Below, piece by piece: positions 33,801 to 41,590 of a DNA stretch of 64,000 bases. The stretch spans positions 24,858,340 through 24,922,339 of the forward strand of contig CM034237.1 in the NCBI GenBank assembly GCA_019916065.1, given 5' to 3'. The notes beneath the pieces were generated by a model. That model saw only the letters and a program-made list of their open reading frames with translations. It was not told where the DNA came from and searched no databases. Position 1 is the first letter of the stretch. Each line of letters begins with the position of its first letter. Source of the stretch: Vitellaria paradoxa. Lineage: Eukaryota > Streptophyta > Magnoliopsida > Ericales > Sapotaceae. The translations under genes were made by a program, and so were the position numbers.

Positions 33801-36063
33801 AATGCAATTGTTCGAATCTTGAGATACTTGAGGGGTGTAGCAAGAAGGAGCTTATTGTATCAAGATAATGGACATGCTTAAGTACAAGGATACATGGATG
33901 CAGATCGGATAAAGTCTCCATCAAACAAGCGATCTACTACTGGTTATTGCATTTTCATTGGAGGTAATCTAATTTTATGAAATAGTAAGAAACAAGCAAT
34001 GGTAGCAAGGTCAAGTGCAGAATTGGAGTATAGAGCCATTTTCATTGGAGATAAGTTTTATGAAAGAGTAAGAAACAACCAATGGTAGCAAAGTCAAGTG
34101 CAGAATTGGAGTATAGAGCCATAGCTCACACCTCATGTGAATTAATTTGGATACAAAATATGATGAAAGAATTGGAAATTCACGATTCACAACCTATGGA
34201 ATGTTGATAGTCAAGCTACTCTTCATATCTTCTCTAATCCAGTTTGCTTTGAGAGGACTAAGAATGTTGAAGTGAACTGTCACTTTGTCAAAGGGAAAAT
34301 TCTACAAAGATAATTAATAATATTCATGCTATGTCTAAAGATCAACTTGCTAATTTGTTTACTAAAACCCTCAAGAGATCTCGAGTCCAGTATTTTTTTA
34401 CCAAGACTAGAACTTATAATGTATACACTCCAACTTAAGGGAGAATGTTAGAATATTGTAAATATAGTAGGATGTTTATTTTTCCTTGTGTTAAGAGATT
34501 TGCTTTGATTAGAAAGAGGTTAGGGAGAATATTCATGTTTCCTTTTTTGTATTTACTCTTATGTATATAAATTCATGCTAAGACAACCCTAAAGGTGTCA
34601 AGCAATTCCATTTAATCTTTGTTCTTTACAATTGTGAATCTAATAAAATTCATGAAATATTCAAAACAATCTTGCCAATTTTTGGACTAAAACATGAATA
34701 TCCTTCATACTTTGGGAGTGGTGAAAACATCAAAGGATATAATGCCATAAACAACAAATGTATAACCAAACTTGAAAGTTTGCATGTTTGGGGAGAAATA
34801 ACCCCACGAAGCAACGATGAAACCAGCAATCTCTAATGAGGGAGGCTGAAACGCCTAACAAATTTACATTATGTAATGTTAATTTCTATTTTCTTCAAAT
34901 TCAAGAACGATAGGCATACTATAGTTAAATACTAAATTTAACTCTTAAACAACTTTCACAAAATCTGAATACAAAATGAGTCAAAAATATTTATATCTTC
35001 ATAAAATTCAAGTAGATATACGAAAATGGAACTCAAGGATCTTTAATCTCCTAAAGTCATCAATAATAGAATCAATACCTAATTTTTGAGCAATCTCCTT
35101 TTTAATAATCACAAGCATAGAGTCTACGAGAAAACATCCAACATTTTATTACTAAGTCTCATTTTGGCAATATTAATGGCAAAGAATGAGTAACTGTTGA
35201 AACATGAAAAGTAACAACTCAGTATACAAATTAATATGTTGTAGACATTTTGGTCTTTACCAAGTATTTAAACAACTTAAAAACACATGAAACACCCTGT
35301 AGTTTGTTTGCAGAACTACATTACACTCATAATGTAGAAGTCATTGTATCAGTAGCATTTTATCATAGTCCGTGAAGTCCTGAAAATATAACTTATAAAT
35401 AAGCCAACAAACATCATTAATTCTTAAAGATTTGAAAGCTTCTTAAGGATTTATGGATGAACTAAAAATTAACAATTCTATTGTATGCTCACCAAAGCAA
35501 CCATTAGTTCACAGAGTTGAGAATATATTACAACATAAAAGAAAAATATTCACTCAATAGTATTCAATTGTAAGGTAATCTTGTGGATGACGAGCTCATC
35601 CATACCTAGCAACAATCAGAGTACTCATATTTGGGACAACTAAATTACGATTCTCCAAATTCAAACAACATTCTTTCCCCTTTTTTTGTTGGGGGAGGGG
35701 GGTTGTGGAATTAAAGCACTCTTCCAAAAAAGACATCTTTTTTTTAAGTTACTATGTGGTCGTTTTGATTAATAAAATTAGAGTTTATAAAAGAACAACA
35801 ATATATATATATATATATAAATAAAACCACTGATGGACTTTTTATACATGATGATAGTTGCACAGGTTGCAGAATGATTTCAAGAAAAGAAAAATAGTGA
35901 AATCAGGGAGAAATTAAAAGGAAACAATAGAAAAAGATAGGTTCATGTAGATGTAAATAAATACAAACACTAAAAAGAATAAATAGGAACAAAATTAGAA
36001 CCTTGTGTATATCAATGCAAGGGCGAAATCGAACTCCGCACCGTATGCTTAGTCTACGAGGCC
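12331..36063 (-). CDS. HISN3: HISN3, plastid HisA-type isomerase of histidine biosynthesis (exons 2-8)
   Basis: 1-(5-phosphoribosyl)-5-[(5-phosphoribosylamino)methylideneamino]imidazole-4-carboxamide isomerase, the fourth step of histidine synthesis, expected in the plastid stroma. Seven minus-strand exons join in frame: 36002-36063, 32121-32328, 21302-21387, 21082-21183, 20472-20605, 13475-13523 and 12331-12507. Every junction has GT/AG and matching phase. The joined product is about 271 codons before exon 1 is added, close to the roughly 300 residues usual for the plant protein. Blocks expected of a HisA TIM barrel appear in order: [16 protein letters not shown] (N-terminal catalytic Asp), [31 protein letters not shown] (phosphate loop), [34 protein letters not shown] and [12 protein letters not shown]. 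No stop or frameshift lies in these exons, although introns 1, 2, 3 and 6 are filled with transposons. The transit-peptide exon is uncertain. Confidence 0.9.
12755..12790. repeat. C-run followed by A-rich tract in HISN3 intron 7
   Basis: A run of about 16-18 C followed by TCC and an A-rich tract. It is one of several C(n)A(n)/T(n)G(n) junctions in the window. Confidence 0.8.
13075..13290 (+). mobile_element. tRNA-derived SINE in HISN3 intron 7
   Basis: Box B-like ACGTTCGATCC lies near the head. A body with TACACACCGATTGTCTGAG follows, then a tail of TAAA/AAAT repeats ending at about 13292. Plus orientation, antisense to HISN3. The start is approximate. Confidence 0.5.
13475..13523 (-). CDS. 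HISN3: HISN3 exon 7
   Basis: A 49-bp exon. Its first G completes the Lys codon and the rest encodes [16 protein letters not shown], ending CCC|GTATGC in phase 0. Nearly 7 kb of transposon-filled intron separates it from exon 6. Confidence 0.92.
13600..15630. other. HISN3 intron 6 sequence, unassigned, possible old LTR fragment
   Basis: No gene is supported. 14430-14900 has an LTR-like look, with a TATAAATACTTC box at about 14693 and a downstream pyrimidine-rich leader, but no partner or termini. A C-run joined to an A-run lies at about 14391-14418. 14930-15480 is unremarkable. Confidence 0.35.
15635..15822 (+). repeat. copia 5' LTR
   Basis: Starts TGTTAGAATATATG and ends just before the degenerate primer site. 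About 188 bp, typical for a short copia LTR. Confidence 0.65.
17151..18392 (-). mobile_element. TRIM-like small LTR retrotransposon with internal minisatellite
   Basis: Two direct LTRs of 217 and 219 bp (17151-17367, 18174-18392) start TGTTAGAATAAAAG and end ATAATCTAACA, flanked by the exact 5-bp duplication ATTAT (17146-17150, 18393-18397). On the minus strand the Met-tRNA site TGGTATCAGAGTCC (18160-18173) follows the LTR at the right, and a GCCGGGGGG polypurine tract precedes the LTR at the left, so it runs right to left. The 0.8-kb interior carries no gag or pol and consists of a GC-rich minisatellite. Confidence 0.9.
17500..18090. repeat. GC-rich minisatellite, units of about 21-30 bp
   Basis: Degenerate tandem units around GCGTTGAAGGCGCATGGAA and GCGTTGAAGGGGGCGC. 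All three minus-strand frames stay open over 17482-17863, and two of them for well over 140 codons. They give repeat proteins of the HAPSTRF / RLQRAP / FNALLCA type. Open frames in repeats without stop codons are expected by composition, so coding is not claimed. Confidence 0.8.
18755..19874. mobile_element. hAT-like element carrying a captured RING-H2 fragment
   Basis: The terminal inverted repeats are TAGGGGTGGCAAA at the left and TTTTGCCGCCCCTA at the right. The 8-bp flanking repeats are GTTTCTAC (18747-18754) and GTTTCCAC (19875-19882). The subterminal regions are full of AACCCA/GGGTT motifs. The interior holds CT microsatellites, TA-rich sequence and a piece of a host RING-finger gene, with no transposase. 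Confidence 0.8.
19090..19373 (-). pseudogene. RING-H2 finger (ATL-like) fragment
   Basis: The minus strand reads [20 protein letters not shown], then [30 protein letters not shown], a TGA where ATL proteins have Trp, [14 protein letters not shown], and a short tail. The Cys/His pattern C-x2-C ... C-x-H-x2-H-x2-C ... C-x2-C is complete, as in RING-H2 ubiquitin ligases. The single nonsense change is at the conserved Trp (TGG to TGA). The N-terminal membrane segment and the C-terminus are missing. It lies within the hAT-like element, which points to transduplication. Confidence 0.8.
20472..20605 (-). CDS. HISN3: HISN3 exon 6
   Basis: Acceptor TTATATGTAG, then [20 protein letters not shown] through [13 protein letters not shown] plus AA of a split Lys codon, with donor AA|GTAAGT. 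Confidence 0.93.
20606..21081. other. HISN3 intron 5, no inserted element recognised
   Basis: AT-rich intron sequence with a pyrimidine-rich stretch near 20690-20710. Confidence 0.6.
21082..21183 (-). CDS. HISN3: HISN3 exon 5
   Basis: Acceptor TTGGTTGCAG, then 34 codons [20 protein letters not shown] to [10 protein letters not shown], with donor AGG|GTAGGA in phase 0. Only 118 bp of intron separate it from exon 4. Confidence 0.93.
21302..21387 (-). CDS. HISN3: HISN3 exon 4
   Basis: Encodes [20 protein letters not shown] and ASHVIITS, and ends TCG|GTAAGT. The first two bases complete the Gly codon split with exon 3. 86 bp; contains the phosphate-binding Gly cluster. Confidence 0.93.
21880..22345. 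repeat. Tandem duplication of about 200 bp in HISN3 intron 3
   Basis: Copies at about 21883-22082 and 22133-22342 share AACATATTTT.CATCA.GACCAGCAAAAC-type sequence, CCAATAATTTTGGAGAA, GAAAGGTGT.GAGAGTATAAAG and GCCTTCTCCTTGA.AGTTCAAGC. A third, shorter relative of the right end lies at about 22500-22570. Confidence 0.7.
22620..22840 (+). pseudogene. Older LINE, endonuclease fragment (left part)
   Basis: Reads [20 protein letters not shown] and [18 protein letters not shown], the C-terminal part of an L1-type endonuclease domain. It is cut at ATGTTCTGCC by the younger LINE. The frame resumes at 28788. Confidence 0.7.
22851..23500. repeat. Array of direct and inverted copies of a LINE endonuclease segment
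   Basis: The unit of about 85 bp (GTCAAACGCATGCAGTAAAT ... GAACTTTTCCCAGAAACTAC) recurs in direct orientation at about 22850, 22940, 23025 (partial) and 23080. It then occurs twice inverted inside a unit of about 167 bp (23163-23334 and 23335-23500). The inverted units also carry an extra 80-bp block ending GAGAGTATGAGATTAGTA. The direct and inverted halves could form a long hairpin at about 23160. Confidence 0.85.
23474..25065 (+). pseudogene. LINE ORF1, DUF4283-type RNA-binding protein, broken
   Basis: Frame-shifted pieces: [20 protein letters not shown] near 23580, [17 protein letters not shown] at about 24160, then after a TGA at a likely Trp codon [20 protein letters not shown]. The longest piece (24323-24709) has [20 protein letters not shown] and [16 protein letters not shown], typical of the DUF4283 region of plant LINE ORF1. 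A later piece ends PLPICFK at TGA 25063-25065, overlapping the ORF2 ATG at 25062. Confidence 0.7.
25062..28666 (+). pseudogene. LINE ORF2: endonuclease, reverse transcriptase, zf-RVT
   Basis: Starts [20 protein letters not shown]. The apurinic endonuclease domain has [26 protein letters not shown] and [10 protein letters not shown] (active-site Glu, Asp/Asn and His). The reverse transcriptase has [34 protein letters not shown] and [10 protein letters not shown] (catalytic FADD). The zinc-binding tail includes [20 protein letters not shown] and an H-x3-H motif with C. Stops occur at 26094, 26745 and 26829 and near 28016 and 28367, mostly where Trp or Glu is expected, with a frameshift near 28016. 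It is not functional as it stands. Confidence 0.85.
28788..29740 (+). pseudogene. Older LINE, right part
   Basis: Resumes the endonuclease end as [18 protein letters not shown] and [13 protein letters not shown], then a coiled linker [20 protein letters not shown]. The reverse transcriptase is missing. From about 29350 pieces of the zinc-binding tail (ASELWNF-like) follow, in several frames, so an internal deletion has occurred. Confidence 0.65.
30000..30540 (-). pseudogene. LINE 3' fragment on the minus strand
   Basis: On the minus strand pieces read [40 protein letters not shown] and later [10 protein letters not shown], matching the zinc-binding tail of plant LINE ORF2. It has frameshifts and a C-run at about 30081. 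It differs from the nearby plus-strand LINEs. Confidence 0.6.
30541..31454. mobile_element. hAT-like non-autonomous element
   Basis: The left end CAGTGATGTAAATGGGTC and the right end, on the opposite strand, CGGTAGATATGTAATTAGGC are loosely inverted. The subterminal regions are rich in GACCC/GGGTC-type motifs (GACCCGACCC at the left, CCCGACCCGG at the right). The AT-rich interior has no reading frame. The flanking duplication is unclear. Confidence 0.45.
31455..31605 (-). mobile_element. Au-like SINE
   Basis: On the minus strand: GGTGCACGGTAGGTTGCTCC, CTTAGGGGCCGTGGGTTTAA (box B-like), GGGTAAGATTGCACTGCACA, and an end near GGAAATTTCATGCACC. The layout resembles the element at 4513-4660 but the sequence is diverged. 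Confidence 0.55.
32121..32328 (-). CDS. HISN3: HISN3 exon 3
   Basis: Acceptor TTTATTTTCAG, then [18 protein letters not shown] through [20 protein letters not shown] to HTYP-G, with donor TG|GTACCC in phase 1. 208 bp. Confidence 0.93.
32640..32656. repeat. (GA)n microsatellite in HISN3 intron 2
   Basis: A pure GA run, followed at 32660-32770 by short repeats around TATTTAAAAAGAGCA and GTTCAGTATT. Confidence 0.8.
33330..34668 (+). mobile_element. 3' end of a copia element (RT, RNase H, LTR) in HISN3 intron 2
   Basis: Frame-shifted pieces read [10 protein letters not shown] (RT catalytic YADD), [36 protein letters not shown], then RNase H with [20 protein letters not shown] and [16 protein letters not shown] polypurine tract AAGGGAGAA precedes the LTR (34446-34668). 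An 80-bp piece of the RNase H region (AGCAATGGTAGCAA..GGAGTATAGAGCCA) is tandemly duplicated at 33950-34120. Confidence 0.8.
34446..34668 (+). repeat. copia 3' LTR, left arm
   Basis: Begins TGTTAGAATATTG and ends ATTCAAAACA. Mirror copy at 44936-45160. The TATGTATATAAATTC box near 34562 is a likely LTR promoter element. Confidence 0.8.
36002..36063 (-). CDS. HISN3: HISN3 exon 2
   Basis: Follows the acceptor CTTCGTTCAG and encodes [20 protein letters not shown], ending at AAG|GT. It holds the first catalytic Asp region. Its 3' half is the breakpoint of the 3.1-kb inverted repeat: a copy of the end of this exon reappears at about 43525. Confidence 0.9.
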
Positions 36064-36389
36064 CTGAACGAAGAAGGCCCCATTAAAAAATAAACAAAAT
36101 GTATAAAGAAGAAGCATATAAATTTTGCTTAATTTAATTATTTGTTAGGAACCACAAAAATACCAAGAGAATAGCACAAAAAGTCGTTCAGATGTGACAA
36201 TTTCTAATATCAGGCACTACTGCTATAATAAAAATTTTGTTTTACTATGGACTGTTTGTCCAAAGCTCTTATATTGGCAGCTAATACATTGTTTGATTAG
36301 AATAAAATAAAACTCCGTGAGACTCCAAGGATATACAACAGTTAGAACAACAATAACATCTGAACTATCTCAAAATATTCTTCCTTGAA

Positions 36390-37250
36390 GTGTTGAAAAC
36401 TTCGTTGTTGCTGATGAAACCATTGTGTTTTTGTCCTCAAAGAACAAGAAAATTATTGATGCAAACATAAATTTTAAAGCACAAGTGTAAAACTAAAGAT
36501 ATTGTTCCAAAAAAATTTTTGTTTTTTTTGAAAGGTAAACCATTCCAAATTCAGATTCACAAAGAACCCCAAAAATTTCCCCTGACTAAATTACAAAATT
36601 TAATACTCTTGAACCCTGGGGAACCCATCATTATTGAAGATGAGATTTCTTCTGACAGAAATTACAAAATTTAATACTCTTGAACCCCGAGGAACCCATC
36701 ATGATTGAAGATGATGTTATTCATAGAATTCAAGTTTGGTGATTAAAATGGAGAAGTGCTTTGAGTGTTTTATGTAATCATAGAATACCTATTTAACTAG
36801 AACGAAAATTTTATAAGGCGGTTATAAGACCAACTATTCTTTATGGTATAGAGCGTTGGATCATTAAGAAGCAAGACTCTTACAAGATGAGTGTAGCGAA
36901 AATGAGGATACTAAAATAGATGTGGCAATAGAAGAAAATATAGAATAAGTAAAGAATATATCCGAAAGAAAATTGAAGTGGCGACAATAAAAGAGAAGTT
37001 GAGAGAAGGTCATCTAAATGAGTTGGTCATGTCCAACTAGACCTAAGGATGCATCAGCATGGAAGAACAAATCAATCCAAGTAGAAGGTTTAAAGAGAAG
37101 AAAAGATAGAACTAGGGATACGTAGACTGAAATTGTAACGAAAATTCTAATTTCATATGATGTCAAGGAAAATATAACGCATGATAGAAATAAATGAATG
37201 AAAAAAATTCATGTAGCCGATCTCAACTACCTTGAGACTAAGGCATTGTC
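36390..37250 (+). pseudogene. RTE-type LINE fragment, RT C-terminus
   Basis: Starts near FVVADETIVFLSSKNKK-like sequence, then from 36725 reads KWRSALSVLCNHRIPI, ERKFYKAVIRPTILYGIERW, IIKKQDSYKMSVAKMRIL and later VGHVQLDLRMHQHGRTNQ, the characteristic end of plant RTE LINEs. Many stops. A 55-bp direct repeat (AATTACAAAATTTAATACTC..) lies at about 36590-36716. It is in HISN3 intron 1. Confidence 0.7.
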
Positions 37251-38365
37251 AAGTTGAGAGTTGAGAGAATTAAAATATATATATATATGTGTATATATAT
37301 ATCCAAAGTCTTGGTTGGATCATATGTTGTTTTCATAAAACAAATGTTTGGACAATTGAGCCCAAACATTCTTGCATAAGTTGACTTGGGGCTTTGAAGG
37401 AGACTCCAGGTGGCAGGGATAGCACGCCTTTTGCATAAGTTGCCACAATAAAGGCCTAGAAGGAGCAACAAGTACAGATTGACTCCACACAAAGCGAGAG
37501 AATAGAGCAGTAACAAGGCAGTAATCCAACTCTTAGAAAGAAGGCTAAAAGTTCTTTAAAATGTGTCTAGGAAATATAGACCAACTCTTTGGTTCCTGAA
37601 AAGAGCAGAATTGGATAAATAAAATATGGCAAGTTCTTATGAGAGTAGAACTGATCAGCATGTACAGAGATTTAATCTAGTTTGAAATCTCATTGGCAAA
37701 AGAGGCTGAGAAAATGCTACGTGAATTGTGGTGGTCATATGAAGGCTGGCTGATGTGTCAAGTTTGGCTGGGTCCAACCACTCACTTGGGACTGTTATAG
37801 AGAGGGGTGTGAAATTAGATGCATGGATCTAGACATTAGGTGGTTTTGTTGGTCCAATGATGGAATGAGAAAGTCCTTCCACTCATGAGTGATAAAGTGC
37901 AGAGGTTTTGTGGTTGTTAACTCAAGCACCTCCTCCAAAAGGTACAGTCAACAATTTGCAAGGATTCTTAGTTTCTTACTCAAGGGAGATAGAGTTCCAA
38001 AACAGTCTCACTTTAAATTGAGTTGAGGCATTGTGAAAGTCTTTTATTGCAAACACTGCTGGTCCAAAGAAAACAAGGCGTCAGAGTCAAAGATGCTTTG
38101 ACCTAGGATGAGGGTTTTGGACGGAGGGAAGACATCTTGCATAATATTTGTAAGTCTCATTCATCTAAAGGCTTTAACAAGTTTTAAAATTGGGGATACC
38201 AATTCATTTGTTGTTTCAAAATAAGGCTTGGATATGCATATGATCATTGAAATAGGGAAATTCCTATTTATTCTTTGGAATGAATGGGTTTTAGAATTAA
38301 ATGGGGAAAGTGAATTCATTAGTGCATTTCTATATTGAAGTTTTCGGTGCTCGTTATTGGAAGTT
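37251..38365. other. Unassigned part of the region upstream of HISN3 exon 2
   Basis: Contains (TA)n at 37275-37302 and stretches with mild coding character on either strand. It may be decayed LINE sequence continuing to the fragment that follows. I cannot support a specific call. Confidence 0.3.
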
Positions 38366-38369
38366 CAAT

Positions 38370-39365
38370 CAATCTTTTTAATGCCACAAGAGGCATGCAC
38401 ACTTTCATCTTGTTCACTATAGTGATGGAGGCTTTAGTACACTAATCACTATAGCAGTTCAAGGCGGACTTACGCAGGAGGTAGAAACAACTCTAATAGA
38501 GTAGAGGCCTCTCACCTCTTGATGATTTAATAATTTTTTGCGAGGCAAATTCTCTGTTGTTAGATTATTTTAGATGCATTTTGTCGTGTTTTGAAGTAGT
38601 GTCTAGACAGAAATTAATCTTAGCAAATAAGAGATTATACTGGTTGGGGAGGTTCATAAATTGGAGGATTTGGCTTCAAGTATGGAATGTAATATTGGCT
38701 ATCATTACCTTCGTAATATTTAGGGCTTCCTTTGGCGTCTTCTTTAAGGCAAGAAAGGTTTTCAGGCAGAGTGGATGAAAATTTACAGAAAAACCTTTCA
38801 GGGTTATTTTTTTTTTTTTTTTTTTAAAAAGGCTTATCTATCCAAAGCAACTAGGATTGCTCTCATTAAAAGCATATTATTAGCTTATCCGCTTATTTTA
38901 TGCCTTTTTTTACATGCCGGAGTTGGTGGCCAAAAAAGATACAAAGAGATTTCTTATGGATTGATAAGGGGACAATTCAAACATCATTTAGCAGATTGAT
39001 ATACAGTTTGTCTTCCCATTCAGGAGAGAGGTATTGGAATTAGAAAATTTAAGATTTTTAATGAAGCCGTATTGGATAAATGGCTACAGTGATTTGCTTG
39101 CGTGAGACTGTGAGAGACATTTTGGCAAAAACTGGTATCATCAAAATACGCGCTCTTTGGGAGCTAATGGATTACCATTGATGGATCGGTGTCGTATCTC
39201 GAGCTTATGGAAAGGAATTCAGAACTTGTCGAACATTTTTGGAAGGTTTACATTATTTGATGTTGGAACTCGTATCCATGTTAGATTTTGAACTCAGCAA
39301 TGGATTGAGGATAAGTATTTGAAGGATATAACGCCGGATATAAATTTATGAAAAAAAAGAAAGAA
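38370..39365 (+). pseudogene. L1-type LINE fragment (RT C-terminus)
   Basis: In broken frames: an ARQILCC/LLDYFRCILSCFEVVS piece, GRFINWRIW, a YLGLPL-like piece, then AYLSKATRIALIKSILLAYP and RGQFKHHLAD. It ends in an A-rich (GAAA)n tail at about 39350-39377. Plus strand, upstream of HISN3 exon 2 and antisense to it. Confidence 0.65.
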
Positions 39366-39531
39366 AGAAAGAAAGAATGCTGAAACCTAAGAGACATGTA
39401 AGCTTACATAATCATCATTGAGAAGCTCGTACCAAGAGAATCCAATCAAATTGAAGACAAAAATTCCCTAATAATGCGTTAGAGTGCATTATATCGAACA
39501 AGTAAATAAAAAACATAAGCACGCACGATAC

Positions 39532-39984
39532 CTCCGACCAGAGCAGCGTAGCCAAGCGTCAATTTCTGCGACATGGACATGGCCATCTTCTTCTTAACGT
39601 TATCGCTTTCGCCTAAACCTCCTTCGCCTTCGTTATAGTTACTATTATGGTCGCCGCCTCCGCCTCCGCCACGGCCTTCCCGTTGCTCGCTCTCCTAAAC
39701 CGTCTCCGCCGCCAGTATCAGGCTGGATCTCGATCTCTTGGTCACCGGCCAACTCGACAATACGGGTAGGCGGCTGAGAGTCAGAGACAACCCTAGTCGC
39801 CGCCGTCGTCGTCCACCTGGAAACCCAATTTTGCTGCCGCTGAGAGCAAATCGCCCCAAACAATCCGCGGAGGTCCGATCTGCAATTCAAGAAACGTACG
39901 TAAGTGCGATCTGTGGAGCTGTGGAATCGAATCTGTGGAGTAGAACCTTCGACTGGAAATTGGCAACAACTCTCCCTTTTTTTT
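39532..39984 (-). pseudogene. FAX/TMEM14-like first exon, frame-shifted
   Basis: The minus strand ends with a Gly-rich acidic segment (GRGGGGGDHNSNYNEGEGG), then DNVKKKMAMSMSQKLTLGYA-ALVG and a GT donor after 39532. From memory this looks like the start of the TMEM14 domain of plastid fatty-acid exporters (FAX1 type), preceded by their Gly-rich linker. Upstream in a different frame is IVELAGDQEIEIQPDTGGGD, and further up, in yet another frame, VVANFQSKVLLHRFDSTAPQ. The reading frame therefore breaks at least twice. No later FAX exon is seen. The donor has phase 1, which by chance or design also fits HISN3 exon 2. Confidence 0.5.
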
Positions 39985-40035
39985 CCTTCGGCAGTGAAAA
40001 CGATTTGGACTGGATGATGCCGTCAACGGGGTCAA
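39900..40035 (-). CDS. HISN3: Candidate HISN3 exon 1 (transit peptide)
   Basis: From ATG at 40035 a 45-codon stretch is rich in Ser, Arg and Thr (MTPLTASSSPNRFHCRRKKK, then ISSRRFYSTDSIPQL), as expected of a plastid transit peptide. It ends at a GTACGT donor in phase 1. Exon 2 begins in the matching phase after a pyrimidine-rich acceptor, so the join reads ..[21 protein letters not shown]-rich sequence upstream could hold the promoter. The caution is that the same DNA overlaps a decayed FAX-like exon, whose own donor at 39532 has the same phase. The choice is therefore inference. Confidence 0.4.
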
Positions 40036-40064
40036 ATAGAAGTTTCAACAACCCACCAAAAAGT

Positions 40065-40530
40065 GATGGCATCATTGGCATAGTAATTGGATGGTGAAAA
40101 ATAATAATAACAATAATAATACTAATTGATGGAAAAAAATTAAAAAAACATTATTACTTCCTATAATTGAATAATTTTTTTATAAGTTTTGTAATGAATA
40201 TCATTATTTGCCATCCTTTTTTTTCTTCAGTAATCCAGTTAAAATTCTTATATTAGAATAAAAAAGATGTAATGTATAATAATCTTATTGTCCTTCATAT
40301 TTACTATGTATAATATGCACTTTAAAAAATTCTATGCAAATAATATCGACAATCACTTATTGAAAAAATCAAATAAATTCAATAATCACTTGTTGCAACA
40401 AATTTTCGATTGACAAACGAAATATTTTAGTAATTGATTACTAAATAAATTAAAAATTTTCAGTAAGTACCTATTGAAAAAATCAAACAATTTTAACAGC
40501 AATTACTACTTTTAGTAAATAGGTATTTAA
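40065..40530. repeat. Dispersed 0.5-kb repeat, copy A
   Basis: Reverse complement of 48230-48790. It is built of degenerate subunits such as CAACAAGTGATTGTTGAATT and AGTAAGTACTTATTAAAAAT. It may be an old DNA element; no clear termini. Confidence 0.65.
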
Positions 40531-41590
40531 CAGGTACCTTATAAGTATAAATGGGTATTAGTTATCGGGTACCTTTTAAGCAATTGTCAAACCCATACAC
40601 ATATTAAATTTTAATTCTAAACCCGTCATAATACTATTAAGGTATTTTCCAACAAGTTTTTAACAAGTTTGATTAGGTCGAATTCCTTTATGTATCCATC
40701 CCATTGACATTCTTAGAAGAGAACAAAAGTTAATTATTTTTTATTTAAAAAAGATAAGAGAGGAAATAAAGTGTAAATTAAAAAAATAAGGTAAAATTAT
40801 TATATTCTTTAAAATATATTTATTTATAATGTATATTTGTAAAAATAATAAAACATACTAAGAGTAAAATAGAAAAAATATAATTTAAAAACTTTTTAGG
40901 CCATTACACTTCAAATTAAAAAAATTAATTAATGAAGATAAATAAAAATAAATAAATTATCACAATTTACAATTTATTTCCTTTCTCTTCCATTGACTTC
41001 ATTCATCCCAAATAATGTAAATTTTTTGACACACTCACTTCCTTTATCTCATCACCATTCACCTCTTTCCAAACAAAAGAAAAGTTAAATATTGAAGAAG
41101 TTTGAAAGTTAAACAAAAGTTAACTTATCTAGATGTTTGTTTCATTGTTTTAATCTCATTTAGGGGATTTGATTTCAGAATTCATCATATTTTCCCAAAT
41201 CTTTTCCCCAACCCAACTACTTCTCTCCTCTCCTCTATGCCAAATCAATTGTCGGCACTCACCAAATCATCGGACAAGAACAGAATGAGAACTCACATAT
41301 TGGAGTTGGCTCCATCCTCATCGGGCTTTGCTTCAACTCACAGAGCTAACAGAAGCAATTAGCAGAAAATTGTTATCATCACTATGATGCCATTATCGAT
41401 TTCGGGCATGCCTGCTTCCAGCTAGCCTCCTTATACATACACAAAATTTATATGCTTCTTCTTTATGCCTTCTATTTATTTTCTAATGGGGCTTTCTCCA
41501 TTCAGGGCCTTATATGTGATTGTACTATGAAAAGTACAATCATTAACCTTAATTTGTGGTTTGTTGGGTAGATTTATATTTTAAAAAGAT
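40531..41590. other. AT-rich spacer
   Basis: No gene is supported. A 40-codon GC-richer stretch at about 41240-41360 shows no recognisable motif. Confidence 0.4.

Larger units (their letters stand above)
32945..36035. repeat. Left arm of a 3.1-kb inverted repeat
   Basis: Reverse complement of 43525-46698. It covers most of HISN3 intron 2, including a copia 3' end and its LTR, and ends inside HISN3 exon 2. Matching landmarks include the LTR ends, the tandemly duplicated RNase H segment, and the exon 2 sequence CCTTGCATTGATATACACA. Confidence 0.9.

Noticed and set aside
37238..37529. Two overlapping minus-strand frames of 69 and 92 codons
   Set aside because: No domain or conserved motif; they overlap each other in different frames and sit among decayed LINE sequence.
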